A stretch of DNA of 64,000 nucleotides from Gemmatimonadota bacterium (GCA_029262195.1 JAJCZX010000006.1:1-64000); one strand, 5' to 3'. Positions 45,290 through 54,954 are shown, counted from the first letter of the stretch. Numbers and translations are program-made. The notes: generated by a model not told the origin, from the letters alone.

Positions 45290-46629
45290 TATGCAGACTC
45301 CTTCTGTTTGCCTGGAATCAGAAGCTCGTGGATCGCCCGGGCGGCCCTCTGACCCTCGTCGACAGCGTTGACAACCTCTTTGCCTCCGTTGCAGGCGTCG
45401 CCACCGGCGAAGATGAGCCGGTTGCCCGTTACGCCCGAAGCCGGATCGGTTACAATATGTCCTTTGCCATCCACTTCAACCGAGGGAAAGGACTCGATCA
45501 GGTCCCGCATGCGCGCCTGTCCGGTAGCAACGACCACCAGATCAACTGGCAAGATCCCGGTGTTTTCTCCCGTCGGCTGCCCGTTGTCGGCTCGAACCAA
45601 TTTCAGTGCCACGGCTTTCCCATCTTCGACGACGACCTCTTCGACAAGGGTATCGGTTACTACTATCACTGAATCGCGTCGGGCACCCGCGAGCTCGTGT
45701 GAATACCCGGGCATCCGATCAACAGTCCGCCGATAAAGAAGCCGCACCTCTTCAACCCCCAACTGGGCCAACTCACGAGCGGCATCCAGGGCGGTGTTTC
45801 CTCCACCGATAACTGCCGCGCTTTTGACATGGTGCACGGACATCGTGTCGCCGGTTTTTAAACCTCGTATCCACTCCACTGCGCCGATCACCCCGTCGGC
45901 ATCACCGCCGCGAACTTCAAGAGAGGAATCTCCCCCCAGGCCAACACCGAGAAAAATGGCATCGTGTTTTTCAAGCAGCTCTTCAGGAGTGATGTCCTCA
46001 CCGATGGCAACGCCAGTTTCGATCGACACACCGAGTGACTCGACGAATTCGGCCTCTTCGATCGCCCCGGGCGCTTGCATTTTGTACGGAGCGATCCCGG
46101 TGGCGTTCAACCCGCCTGGAATGTCCGACTTCTCATAGATCACGGCGCCGTGCCCCAAAAGTGCAAGGCGACCGGCACAGGCCAACGACGCCGGCCCAGC
46201 ACCGACCAGGCCCACAGAGAAACCGGTAGGCGGTTGTTTGTCGAACGAAACATCTCCTGCTCCGTTATCAGTGGCATACCGTTGGAGCCTGCCTATTTCA
46301 ATCGGTTTTCTACCCCAACCGGTGTACACACAACTCCCCTCACACAAAACTTCCACCGGACAAACGCGAGCACAGCTTGCGCCGAGAAGATTGGCCGTAA
46401 GGATTGTGTCTGCGGCACCAACAACATTTTCGGTGGCTATTCTCCGGATGAACTCCGGGATATCAATCGAGGTCGGACAGGCAACCGTGCAGGGAGCGTC
46501 GTAACAATAGAGGCAGCGGGCGGCTTCAGATAGCGCTTCCCCAGCATCATAGGCCGGATACTTAGCTACCAGGTCGTTTTCAAGTCGGACCCGGGGGAGC
46601 TGGTATTTGTTCGACATCCCACCCGTCAC
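45289..46629 (-). CDS. preT: Dihydropyrimidine dehydrogenase, FAD/NAD(P)H subunit
   Basis: 446 residues, like the GltD-type N-terminal half of mammalian DPD. The Fer4_20 cysteines are in CLYCYDAPCTVACPTSIDIP and CARVCPVEVLCEGSC; the FAD loop is GLVGAGPASLACAG and the NAD(P) loop is VIGGGNTALDAARE. It passes electrons from NAD(P)H to PreA. Its stop overlaps the preA start by one base, and its own start overlaps the aminotransferase stop by four. Confidence 0.94.
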   Translation of the reverse strand: MTGGMSNKYQLPRVRLENDLVAKYPAYDAGEALSEAARCLYCYDAPCTVACPTSIDIPEFIRRIATENVVGAADTILTANLLGASCARVCPVEVLCEGSCVYTGWGRKPIEIGRLQRYATDNGAGDVSFDKQPPTGFSVGLVGAGPASLACAGRLALLGHGAVIYEKSDIPGGLNATGIAPYKMQAPGAIEEAEFVESLGVSIETGVAIGEDITPEELLEKHDAIFLGVGLGGDSSLEVRGGDADGVIGAVEWIRGLKTGDTMSVHHVKSAAVIGGGNTALDAARELAQLGVEEVRLLYRRTVDRMPGYSHELAGARRDSVIVVTDTLVEEVVVEDGKAVALKLVRADNGQPTGENTGILPVDLVVVATGQARMRDLIESFPSVEVDGKGHIVTDPASGVTGNRLIFAGGDACNGGKEVVNAVDEGQRAARAIHELLIPGKQKESA

Positions 46630-47948
46630 GCTCGTGACATCTCCTCGAAGGATTCGACAAATATGCTCAGCGCTTCATCGATCGCGGCCTCACCGACGGT
46701 CAGGGGTGGCGCTATTCGGATGACGTTTCCATACAAACCACCCTTGCCTATTAGCATCCCGCGTTTCTTGGTCGCCTCAAAAAGAGCGACAGCGGCGGTC
46801 GGGTTCGGAGTCCGATCGCCGTTCGTTTCGTCTACGACCAACTCGAAAGCTTGCATCAAACCCATTCCTCTAACGTCCCCGATTACATCCGGGAACCTCG
46901 ATTGGATTTCTTCCAAACCCGCCCGAAAACGTTTGCCCATTGTTTCGGCGTTCGCCGGAAGGTTTTCCTGCTCCATGACATCGAGCGTTGCGTTGGCTGC
47001 CGCGGCAGAAATCGGGTTTCCCCCGAATGTCGAAATCGTCAATTTCTTGAACGCATCAGCGATTTCAGATTTAGCTATCGTGATTCCGAGTGGCATTCCG
47101 TTGGCAACACCTTTGGCCATCGTCATGATGTCCGGTTCAACGTCCCAGTGCTCAATCCCAAACATCTTAGAACCCGTCCGACCGAACCCCGTCTGAACCT
47201 CGTCGCAGATGAAGACACCTCCGTATTTCCGAACTATCTCAACCGCCATTTTGAAGTACTCCGGCGGCGGCGTCACGAAGCCGCCAACCCCCTGGATCGG
47301 CTCAGCCAGCATTCCGGCGATTTCCCCGCAAGTGGTGGTCTGAATCAATTCTTCAAGATCCGACGCACAGCGCACTTCACAATCGGGGTATTTCAGCCCA
47401 AACGGACAGCGGTAGCAATACGGCGCAGGCGCGTGTTTGATACCGGCCACCTGAGAAGGACCCGCCCTCCAGGGTGCGTGACCCGTGAGTCCCTGGGCCA
47501 GCATACCCCGTCCAGAGTAGCCATGCCGAAGTGCAATGATTTCAGAGGCACCTGTATAGACCTGTGCGAGGATGACAGCGGTCTCATCGGCGCTGGTACC
47601 CGAAGCCGTGAAGATGCTCTTTTGGAGATCTCCCGGTGTGATGCGAGCCAACCGTTCCGCAAGGTCTACTGTCGGTTGGGTCGGGTAGAGACTGGATACA
47701 TGCCCGAGCTTGTCGATCTGATCTTTGGTGGGTCCGGTAACGCGAGGATCGCAGTGACCGATGGAAACAGTCAGGATTCCGCCGAAAAAATCGAGATAAC
47801 TGTTGCCGTCAACGTCGGTTACCCTCAGGCCGTCGCCCGACTCCAGCACCAGAGGATCAGCATAGTAATTGGCTACGGCGGGCCAGAGGTATTTCTCGTG
47901 TTTGTCTTTTATCTCCTGGGCCGACGATTTCACTTCGACTCCATTCAC
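46626..47948 (-). CDS. Class III aminotransferase, AGXT2-like (beta-alanine / 3-aminoisobutyrate)
   Basis: 440 residues. The PLP lysine is in MTMAKGVANGMPLG, and the aspartate holding the pyridine N is in FICDEVQTGFGRTG. The cysteine-rich segment PYCYRCPFGLKYPDCEVRC is characteristic of the AGXT2-like branch, which includes beta-alanine-pyruvate and D-3-aminoisobutyrate-pyruvate activity. In this operon it should convert beta-alanine (from uracil) and 3-aminoisobutyrate (from thymine) to malonate and methylmalonate semialdehyde. Four-base overlaps with both neighbours. Confidence 0.88.
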   Translation of the reverse strand: MNGVEVKSSAQEIKDKHEKYLWPAVANYYADPLVLESGDGLRVTDVDGNSYLDFFGGILTVSIGHCDPRVTGPTKDQIDKLGHVSSLYPTQPTVDLAERLARITPGDLQKSIFTASGTSADETAVILAQVYTGASEIIALRHGYSGRGMLAQGLTGHAPWRAGPSQVAGIKHAPAPYCYRCPFGLKYPDCEVRCASDLEELIQTTTCGEIAGMLAEPIQGVGGFVTPPPEYFKMAVEIVRKYGGVFICDEVQTGFGRTGSKMFGIEHWDVEPDIMTMAKGVANGMPLGITIAKSEIADAFKKLTISTFGGNPISAAAANATLDVMEQENLPANAETMGKRFRAGLEEIQSRFPDVIGDVRGMGLMQAFELVVDETNGDRTPNPTAAVALFEATKKRGMLIGKGGLYGNVIRIAPPLTVGEAAIDEALSIFVESFEEMSRA

Positions 47949-49321
47949 GAGCGGCTCCTCTCGATATAGCGACCGGCACCTCTTTCGACTTTCAAGTCGC
48001 CGTTCCTGTATTGGATTCGTCCATCGACCACAACGTGCGAGGCGAGGCCTTTAACCTTGAACCCCTCGAAAATATTCCGGTCGACTTTGTGGTGGTGCGT
48101 TGAAGCCGAGATCGTACCGGTGGCTTCGGGATCCCACACCACCAGATCCGCGTCCGAACCGACCATCAAAGCACCCTTTCGCGGATACATACCGAATATT
48201 TTGGCCGCCCGCGTCGAAGTAACGTCAACGAACTCGTTCAATGTCAGCCAACCCTTACCGACACCGTAGGTGTACATCAGAGCGAGTCTATGCTCGATGC
48301 CCGCCGCTCCGTTGGGAATCTTTCTAAAGTCATCTTTCCCCATGTCCTTCTGCCCTACCTGATTGAACGGGCAGTGATCCGTAGCCAGGCAATGCAACGT
48401 TCCCGCCTTTAGAGCTGCCCAGAGAGGTTCCTGGTGTCCGAGCGGTCTTATCGGGGGCGACATCACATAGGCAGCACCTTCAAAATCCGGTTTGTCGTAC
48501 ACCGAATCGTCCAGCAAAAGGTACTGAGGACAGGTTTCACCCCAGACGGTCTCGCCGCGCAGTCGCGCCCTGGAGATCGCTTCTATTGATTCCTGACAGG
48601 TAACGTGTACGACATAAAGCGGCACTCCGTTGAGACGGGCAAGTTGCGCAGCGCGCTCGGTTGCTTCCCCTTCGACAGGAGTGGGGCGCGAGCGGGCGTG
48701 ATATTTTGGAGAAGTATGCCCCTCACCGAACAATTTATTCTGCATCTCCACTACCTGGTCCCCATGCTCAGCGTGCACGGTGACAAGTCCCTGGAGCTGT
48801 GCCGCAGTTTTCATGATGTTAATCAATTCATCGTCGAAAACGCCGATAGCCCCACGATAGGCCATGAACGTCTTAAACGAGGGGATCCCTTCTTCGTCGA
48901 TGCACTTCCGCATCCATTCGGCGGTCTTATCTCCCCACCAGGTGACCGCCATATGGAAGGCATAGTCGGCAACCGACTTCTCGGCCTTTTCGTGCCACCA
49001 CTTCAGGGCCTTCATCATGTCTTCGTCACGCTGAGGAATCACGAAGTCAATTATGGTCGTCGTCCCCCCGGCAACTCCGGCAGCAGTTCCAGTCTCAAAA
49101 TCGTCAGCAGAGACGGTGCCCATGAAGGGAAGCTCCATGTGCACATGCGGGTCGATCCCCCCGGGAAACACATATTGCCCTGAGGCATCAACGACCTCAT
49201 TTCCGGAGCTCGCCTCAATGTTCGGTCCTATTTCGACAATTTTTCCGTCTTCGCACCTGACGTCGTTAACCCATTGATCAAGAGCAGTAACCAAGGTTCC
49301 GTTTTTTATCACTACACCCAT
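47945..49321 (-). CDS. hydA: Dihydropyrimidinase (D-hydantoinase family)
   Basis: 458 residues of the amidohydrolase superfamily. Metal ligands are visible in order: GIDPHVHME (two His), the carboxylated lysine in SFKTFMAYRG, VHAEHGD, VVHVTCQES and ATDHCPF. The substrate-stereochemistry loop is like that of dihydropyrimidinases. It opens dihydrouracil or dihydrothymine to N-carbamoyl-beta-amino acids. AAAGGAT precedes the ATG. The 92-base leader between it and the upstream gene is unusual (see the G-rich element). Confidence 0.93.
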   Translation of the reverse strand: MGVVIKNGTLVTALDQWVNDVRCEDGKIVEIGPNIEASSGNEVVDASGQYVFPGGIDPHVHMELPFMGTVSADDFETGTAAGVAGGTTTIIDFVIPQRDEDMMKALKWWHEKAEKSVADYAFHMAVTWWGDKTAEWMRKCIDEEGIPSFKTFMAYRGAIGVFDDELINIMKTAAQLQGLVTVHAEHGDQVVEMQNKLFGEGHTSPKYHARSRPTPVEGEATERAAQLARLNGVPLYVVHVTCQESIEAISRARLRGETVWGETCPQYLLLDDSVYDKPDFEGAAYVMSPPIRPLGHQEPLWAALKAGTLHCLATDHCPFNQVGQKDMGKDDFRKIPNGAAGIEHRLALMYTYGVGKGWLTLNEFVDVTSTRAAKIFGMYPRKGALMVGSDADLVVWDPEATGTISASTHHHKVDRNIFEGFKVKGLASHVVVDGRIQYRNGDLKVERGAGRYIERSRS

Positions 49322-49343
49322 CTTCGTATCCTTTCAAAAATAC

Positions 49344-49413
49344 GACGGGCGGACGGACGGACGGGCCGACGGGCGGGATTGGCTCCCTCCCTCTTCCCTC
49401 CTCCCCCCTCCCT
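49344..49413 (-). repeat. GGAC repeats plus G-rich tract able to form a G-quadruplex
   Basis: On the minus (mRNA) strand, five runs of at least three G (complement of 49385-49387, 49389-49391, 49396-49398, 49403-49408 and 49410-49412) are separated by short loops, the pattern of a G-quadruplex. Next to it (49344-49378) is a GGAC/GACGG-type repeat. It lies between the beta-ureidopropionase stop and the hydA ribosome site, in the middle of an otherwise tightly packed operon. Confidence 0.6.
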
Positions 49414-50283
49414 CTAAATCAATTCAACCATCTCATCGTAAGTCTCAGGCCTGCGGTCCCGATAAAACTGCCAGACCTGGCGAACCTCTTCGATAACATC
49501 CAGGTTCATTTCTGCGGTAATCATTTCGTCTTTGTCCTCTGAGGCTTCTGCGAGGAACGCACCCCGGGGATCCACGAAATAACTCGACCCGTAAAACTTG
49601 CCTATGTCCCAGGGAGCCTCGGTGCCAACGCGATTGATGCACCCCATGAAGTAGCCATTGGCCACGGCGTGGGCCGGCTGCTCAAGCTTCCAGAGGTATT
49701 GAGACAAACCAGCCACTGTCGCGGAGGGATTCATGACGATCTCAGCACCGTTTAGTCCGAGCAACCGCGCTCCTTCCGGGAAATGTCGATCGTAGCAGAT
49801 GTACACGCCGACCTTTGCGTAGGCTGTTTCGAAAACGGGGTAGCCGAGATTGCCGGGTTTGAAGAAAAATTTCTCCCAGAAGCCAGAGGTCTGCGGTATG
49901 TGGTTCTTGCGATACTTGCCGAGGTATTTGCCGTCAGCGTCTATCACCGCTGCAGTGTTGTAGTAGACCCCCGCCTGTTCGCGCTCGTAGGTCGGCACCA
50001 CGATTACCATCGAATATTTCTTCGCGTACTCCGACATGAGGTCGGTCATCGGCCCTGGCACAGCTTCCGCAGCCTCATACCATCGTTTGTCCTGACTGCA
50101 ACAAAAGTATGGGCCGTCGAAGATCTCCTGGAGACACAGAACTTGCACACCGGCTTTGCCAGCCTCTTCAATCAGTGGGATATGTTTTTCTAAACCGGCT
50201 TTGCGGATTTCGGCAACCGGCACGCTTTCATCGTTGATGGGGTTGGCGCATTGTATTAAACCACCTTTGACAATTCTTGCCAC
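49414..50283 (-). CDS. Beta-ureidopropionase (nitrilase-superfamily N-carbamoyl amidohydrolase)
   Basis: 289 residues. The catalytic Glu-Lys-Cys triad is in CLQEIFDGPYF, GKYRKNHIPQ and VYICYDRHFPEG; HFPEGAR is the usual form in beta-ureidopropionases. It hydrolyses N-carbamoyl-beta-alanine to beta-alanine, CO2 and ammonia, the third step of reductive pyrimidine breakdown. It lies 14 bases after mmsA and 92 bases before hydA on the minus strand. Confidence 0.92.
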   Translation of the reverse strand: MARIVKGGLIQCANPINDESVPVAEIRKAGLEKHIPLIEEAGKAGVQVLCLQEIFDGPYFCCSQDKRWYEAAEAVPGPMTDLMSEYAKKYSMVIVVPTYEREQAGVYYNTAAVIDADGKYLGKYRKNHIPQTSGFWEKFFFKPGNLGYPVFETAYAKVGVYICYDRHFPEGARLLGLNGAEIVMNPSATVAGLSQYLWKLEQPAHAVANGYFMGCINRVGTEAPWDIGKFYGSSYFVDPRGAFLAEASEDKDEMITAEMNLDVIEEVRQVWQFYRDRRPETYDEMVELI

Positions 50284-50297
50284 GTTTTTCTCCCGGT

Positions 50298-51743
50298 TTA
50301 GTCCCAGCGTGAGATAAAGACTTTGCGATCGGTGTAGAAATCAAAAGACTCTCGGCCGTGGGCTTTAAGGTCTCCGAAGAACGACCCTTTGGCGCCTCCG
50401 AATCCGAAGAATGACATAGGGGTAACCACGCCGATGTTGACTCCCGCCATACTGGCCTCAACACGGTATTTAAACGTCCGGGCGCTCTTCCCGCTGGTCG
50501 TGAAAATCGAGCATGCGTTGGCGAGCGGATGCTTCTTAATGATCTCAAGAGCTGATTCGAGATTCTCTGCTTTCAATATCCCGAGTACGGGACCAAAAAT
50601 CTCCTCCCGAGCAATCACCATCTCAGGCGTCACGTTGTCGAAAACGCACGGACCTATAAAATGCCCATCTGAATTAATCTCGACCCCCCGACCGTCCACG
50701 ATAAGGTCAGCTCCCTCATCGACGCCCTGTTGCACGTAACCCCGAACCTTTTCCAGGTGAGCGGCAGAAACAACCGGACCCATGGTGACTCCCTCTTCAA
50801 GACCGTTGCCAACTTTGAAAGCTTTGGCGTTTGCAACGACGCGCGAGCGGATTTCCTCTTCGCAACCTCCCACAGCCAAAATCAAACTTGCGGCCAGACA
50901 CCTTTCGCCGGCGCAGCCGTACGCCGAATTAGCAATGGCCTCGGCAGCCTTATCCATGTCGGCATCGGGCATAACGATCATGAAATTCTTTGCCCCACCC
51001 AACGCCTGCACCCGTTTGCCGTGTCCGGCGGCTGTCTTATAGACATACTCAGCGATCGGACTTGAACCAACAAACGACACGCCCTGAATGTCTTTGTGTT
51101 CAAGGAGCCCGTTCACTACATCTTTGCCGCCGTTTACCAGGTTCAGCACTCCCTTTGGGAACCCTGCTTTATCAATCAGGTCGAATATGAACCTTTGACA
51201 GAGGGGTACCTGCTCAGACGGCTTACATATGAACGTGTTGCCGCAGGCTACCGAGAAGGGGTAAAACCACAGGGGAACCATCGCCGGGAAATTGAAGGGA
51301 GCGATGCAAGCAAAAACGCCCATAGGTTGCCGAACCGATTCGCAATCGATACCGGCAGCTACGTCTTCCAGAGTTTGCCCCATCAACAATGAGGGGGCTC
51401 CACAGGCTACCTCAACACACTCTATACCGCGTTGAACGCTGCCGCGCGACTCGTCGAGCGTTTTGCCGTGTTCCATAGTCAGGATGCGCGACAGTTCTTC
51501 TTTGTTCTCCTCAAGGAGATGCTTCAGCGTGAACAAATAGCGAGCACGTTTTGCAGGGGGCACCATCCGCCACTCGGCAAACGCCGCATCTGCCGCCTTC
51601 ACCGCGCGATCGACATCCGCCGCTCCACCCATAGGGACCTTAGCCAGCAGGTCGCCAGTGGCGGGGTTTCTAATCTCTCTGGTTTCAGAAGCGAGTGAAT
51701 CGACCCATTGGCCGTTTAAGTAATCTTTGATTGTTTCAGTCAT
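50298..51743 (-). CDS. mmsA: Malonate/methylmalonate semialdehyde dehydrogenase (CoA-acylating)
   Basis: 481 residues from MTETIKDYLNGQW at 51743; the longer frame is promoter DNA. Typical MSDH motifs are present: PFNFPAMVPLWF, the nucleophile in CAGERCLAAS, FVGSSPIAEYVY, and the C-terminal GGAKGSFFGDLKAHG. It converts malonate semialdehyde to acetyl-CoA and methylmalonate semialdehyde to propionyl-CoA, completing uracil and thymine catabolism. It is the first gene of the pyrimidine operon; a candidate promoter lies 30-60 bases upstream. Confidence 0.93.
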   Translation of the reverse strand: MTETIKDYLNGQWVDSLASETREIRNPATGDLLAKVPMGGAADVDRAVKAADAAFAEWRMVPPAKRARYLFTLKHLLEENKEELSRILTMEHGKTLDESRGSVQRGIECVEVACGAPSLLMGQTLEDVAAGIDCESVRQPMGVFACIAPFNFPAMVPLWFYPFSVACGNTFICKPSEQVPLCQRFIFDLIDKAGFPKGVLNLVNGGKDVVNGLLEHKDIQGVSFVGSSPIAEYVYKTAAGHGKRVQALGGAKNFMIVMPDADMDKAAEAIANSAYGCAGERCLAASLILAVGGCEEEIRSRVVANAKAFKVGNGLEEGVTMGPVVSAAHLEKVRGYVQQGVDEGADLIVDGRGVEINSDGHFIGPCVFDNVTPEMVIAREEIFGPVLGILKAENLESALEIIKKHPLANACSIFTTSGKSARTFKYRVEASMAGVNIGVVTPMSFFGFGGAKGSFFGDLKAHGRESFDFYTDRKVFISRWD

Positions 51744-51776
51744 GCCCGGTCCGTGTGCGATTGAGATCTTCTTTAG

Positions 51777-51803
51777 ATTATCCTTGAAAAACAGGGGAAT
51801 CAA
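51777..51803 (-). promoter_or_regulatory. Candidate promoter of the pyrimidine operon
   Basis: The minus strand has TTGATT (51798-51803) and GATAAT (51777-51782, 5 of 6) with a 15-base spacer, about 34 bases before the mmsA ATG. The spacing is short, so this is tentative. Confidence 0.35.
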
Positions 51804-51907
51804 GCGGTTAAGGCGGGCCTTTCCCAAAAACGGAACCCCCTGACTTGCCTGAGGTATTAAAACGGCACTCACGCGGGCCGTCGCGAACTCTTTCCGGAAC
51901 CAGCATT

Positions 51908-52946
51908 GTGCTAACACCTGTCCTTTTTATGCTTTCGGTTATTGTGACGCCGGCCAATGCGATTCAACAGGATACGCCTCGCATTGAGTTTTTGAGGACG
52001 CTCCCCCCCGATGATGCTGAAGTTTTTTTCGGAGCGGTTTCAGACATGGACGTTCGTTCGGATGGATCGACGGTAGTTCTGGACGGGCTCTCCCACTCGC
52101 TACTTTTTTTGACGCTCAAGGCAACTTCGACCGAGTAGTGGGGCGAGAGGGCCAGGGACCCGGAGAGATAGGTGGATCACAGGATTTTGAGTTGGCACCT
52201 GATAATCGGTTGGCCTGGTCGACTTCAAGAACCTCCGGATTTCGCTCTGGGATCCCGAGGGCGACCCCCTCTCTTTGGTTCCTCTTAGAACTCTATCAGG
52301 TGGCCAGATGTCCTGGCCTCAGGAATTTACCTGGAATTCCACAGGCCCCGTCCTTAAGACCAGCGGATTCATACCAACAGAACCGATCCTTTTTTTACTT
52401 TTACGCGATGACCTGTTGGCGATCGCGGATACTCTGGTGGTATTCCTCGAAGAGGACCCCGAAACGATGTCTTGCATATTTTGCACGACCAGCCTCACCG
52501 ACTTCGGCGTTGTCGCAGCCAGAGGCGACACCATATATCAAGTTTCTTTACTCGACAGCATCGGCAGGGCACAACGCATTTGGTCTCGAAGCGATCTCCC
52601 TGCTGCCAACCGTTCTTCGGCGGAGTTGGAACGACTGGATGCGGCTTCGAACCGTTTACGGGGAACCGAAGGCGGCGGCGGCAGGACTGCCTTTTCCCAG
52701 TTCAAACCCAGATTCCCACCCAAAAGTATTTCAGCGGATTCTGATGGCCGTCTCTGGTTAGCACCATCCGCAAACGACGGAGAAGCCGGAGCACTGGATG
52801 TCTTCGCGGAAAGTGGCGAATTACTTGCGACCCTGGAAACCGATCACCCGGTCCTTTCGATAAAAATTCGGCACGGATACCTGTTAATTGGGAGCGAATC
52901 GGACTTGGGGGAACCAATCGTCCAGGTCTACCGGATCAGAGACTAA
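51908..52946 (+). pseudogene. 6-bladed beta-propeller secreted protein, broken by two frameshifts
   Basis: A GTG at 51908 begins a signal peptide (MLTPVLFMLSVIVTPANA). The propeller motif GREGQGPGEI follows, but the reading frame breaks twice. One extra T in T7 at 52104-52110 restores LLFFDAQGNFDRVVGREG; one extra C at about 52214-52215 restores DNRLALVDFKNLRISLWDPEG. With both, the gene is 346 residues and stops at 52946. Open segments are 51908-52138, 52138 to about 52215, and 52275-52946. Such propellers (GxGPGEF proteins) are secreted and of unknown function. Either a young pseudogene or two base-call errors. Divergent from mmsA and convergent with the permease. Confidence 0.75.
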
Positions 52947-52989
52947 CCCGGCAGCGGGCTTCTCCACCTCCCTCCTAACTCCTCCCCCC

Positions 52990-54372
52990 TTAAGCCTCCC
53001 AGGCCGTAAGCCCCCGCTCTTCATCAGTCCCAGGTATCGTATTGTCGAGCACCAGCGCGCACATAGCCCCAACCGCCATTCCGGTATTCCCCAACGTGTT
53101 GAGCACATCAGAGATCAAGCCGGGAGAAAAACTTAACGGATTAGCTGCGAAATATTCCGGTACCGAAAGACCCATAAAGAAGGAAAACCCAAGGATGAAA
53201 AGATTGCGGGCGGAGTTCAGATCGACGAATTGGAGATTCGATAAACCTACCGCAGCGATCATACCGAACATCGCACAGTACATTCCGCCTACGATGGGTT
53301 GAGGAATTGTGGTGAACAGGGCGCCGAATTTCCCGAACATCCCCAATAGCAACATGATGCCCGCTCCAATCTGCACGACTCGCCTTGAACCGACCCGAGT
53401 CAATCCAATAGCTCCAATGTTTTCAGAGTAGGACGTCGTACCGTTGCCGGTACCGAATATTCCGGCTATCAGACATCCAACACCTTCCATGCCGATTCCG
53501 CGACTGATGACTTTTGAGTCAGGCACCGGCGCACCGGCCAATCGAGCGGCGGCATAATAGTCTCCGACCGATTCAACCATCGACGCCACGTACCCGGCGA
53601 GCATGCCCACAACCGCTGCTGCTCCAAACACAGGCATTCCCCACTGGAAGGGGTACGGGACACGGAACCATGAAGCTGCGCCGACATTGGCCATCGACAC
53701 ATGAGCGGGGTGGTCGGCCGAGAAAACTCCGGTGGAGGTGAGAACAGCTGCGACTCCCCAAGCCACCAGAATCCCCATCATTATTGGAAACAACTCGAAG
53801 GCCCGGTGAGTGAATCGCATGTACTGACTGAAAACAATAATCAGCGCAATGGTCAGCCCACCTATTCCCCAGTGGGTGCCGGCAACCGGCGCACCGAATT
53901 TGAAAAGCGCCAGGCCGATCAATGCGATGGTCGGAGCGATCGTTATCGGACCGACGAAACGCAGCACCTTGCCAACCAATCCAGAATAGCCGACAAATAT
54001 CTCGACAACTGCTCCGACGATCACAGCGCCCTGTACATGTTGCAAGCGCACCTCCCAACCCGAGTTGGCCAGAGCGGCCATGCCAAGGATCGTGAACGTC
54101 GGCTGGAGAAACGAGAAAGTCCCTCCCTGAACCAGCGGCAACCTGTTGCCCCAGGTTGTCTGGAGAATGGTCGTAATACCACTGACAAAAAACATCGTGC
54201 TGATCAACCAACCCAGTGCCACCGGGTTATCTGCGATTCCCAGAGGTTCCGAAAGCAGGAGGGGAATAGCCACCGTCGAGCCGAACATCGTGAGGTAGTG
54301 CTGAAAGCCCAGCGGCAGAGCTTCCTTCAGAGGCGGAATGTCGTCAATGCCGTAAATCAGTTTATGAGCCAT
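52990..54372 (-). CDS. NCS2/NAT family nucleobase permease
   Basis: 460 residues with about 12-14 hydrophobic segments. The NAT hallmarks are QGGTFSFLQPTF in TM3 and the signature ENIGAIGLTR after GTGNGTTS. The family moves uracil, xanthine or urate with H+ (or ascorbate in animals). It is the last visible gene of the purine-type operon and sits next to the pyrimidine operon, so it is the obvious importer for this region. The E in ENIG also occurs in uracil and purine carriers, so I cannot choose the substrate. Confidence 0.9.
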   Translation of the reverse strand: MAHKLIYGIDDIPPLKEALPLGFQHYLTMFGSTVAIPLLLSEPLGIADNPVALGWLISTMFFVSGITTILQTTWGNRLPLVQGGTFSFLQPTFTILGMAALANSGWEVRLQHVQGAVIVGAVVEIFVGYSGLVGKVLRFVGPITIAPTIALIGLALFKFGAPVAGTHWGIGGLTIALIIVFSQYMRFTHRAFELFPIMMGILVAWGVAAVLTSTGVFSADHPAHVSMANVGAASWFRVPYPFQWGMPVFGAAAVVGMLAGYVASMVESVGDYYAAARLAGAPVPDSKVISRGIGMEGVGCLIAGIFGTGNGTTSYSENIGAIGLTRVGSRRVVQIGAGIMLLLGMFGKFGALFTTIPQPIVGGMYCAMFGMIAAVGLSNLQFVDLNSARNLFILGFSFFMGLSVPEYFAANPLSFSPGLISDVLNTLGNTGMAVGAMCALVLDNTIPGTDEERGLTAWEA

Positions 54373-54457
54373 GCAGGAATCTCAGCGGTTGTAGAAACGA
54401 ACGCTAACATACGCCTCAAAAACCGAGGCCGACAGAGGAAGCGATGGGGGGCACTGT

Positions 54458-54520
54458 GGCACCGGGGCATTGGGACGCTGAACCGTAATTCTTATTCCAT
54501 CCCGACCTACCGACTTCCCG
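54458..54520. repeat. Bipartite intergenic repeat, copy 1
   Basis: GGCACCGGGGCA (54458-54469), a 25-base gap, then TTCCATCCCGACCTACCGAC followed by TTCCCG (54495-54520). The same two blocks recur at 56514-56557 in the same orientation. It lies between the permease start and the vapC stop. Confidence 0.55.
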
Positions 54521-54528
54521 ACTTCTAC

Positions 54529-54954
54529 CTATCCCGGCAGTTCCCACCGCAAATCTGAAAACCTCGCGAAGTCCCTGTCAGTCGTAACCCATCGTGCTCC
54601 CTGCTCAATTGCCATGGCGGCGAGATAAGCATCGGGAACGAGATTACCTCGGGCTTCGGCATCAATGCAGATCTTTCTGAAGACGCTCCAGTGCATTGGG
54701 CCTGGCTGCACCGCCACAGAAACGGGCGCAGAGCGGATAGCGTCAATAAAATCGAAAACGTCTTCGAGTGAACTGGGGCTCTTGAAAATCTTGGGATGAG
54801 TTACAATCCTGACAACTGAGCTCAGCACGTGCTCGGAATAACCAAAATTTTCCGGTCCAGCCAACGACCGCTGCAACCAGGTTCGGCACTGCTCATGTTT
54901 ATCGCTGTCCTGACGCAACGCGTAAATCAGGACGTTCACATCGGCTATTATCAC
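54529..54954 (-). CDS. vapC: PIN-domain toxin ribonuclease of a VapBC pair
   Basis: 141 residues. The PIN acidic residues are visible in IIADVNVLIYAL, LSSVVRIV, LVPDAYLAAMAIE and VTTDRDFARF. VapC toxins cleave specific RNAs with Mg2+ when freed from VapB. Its start overlaps the antitoxin gene by four bases, the usual arrangement. It sits inside the purine-type operon between the threonine-synthase-like gene and the permease. Confidence 0.85.
   Translation of the reverse strand: MIIADVNVLIYALRQDSDKHEQCRTWLQRSLAGPENFGYSEHVLSSVVRIVTHPKIFKSPSSLEDVFDFIDAIRSAPVSVAVQPGPMHWSVFRKICIDAEARGNLVPDAYLAAMAIEQGARWVTTDRDFARFSDLRWELPG

Noticed and set aside
49344-49378. GGAC repeat as a CRISPR or tandem protein repeat
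   Set aside because: Units are only 4-5 bases, lie outside any gene, and have no spacers.
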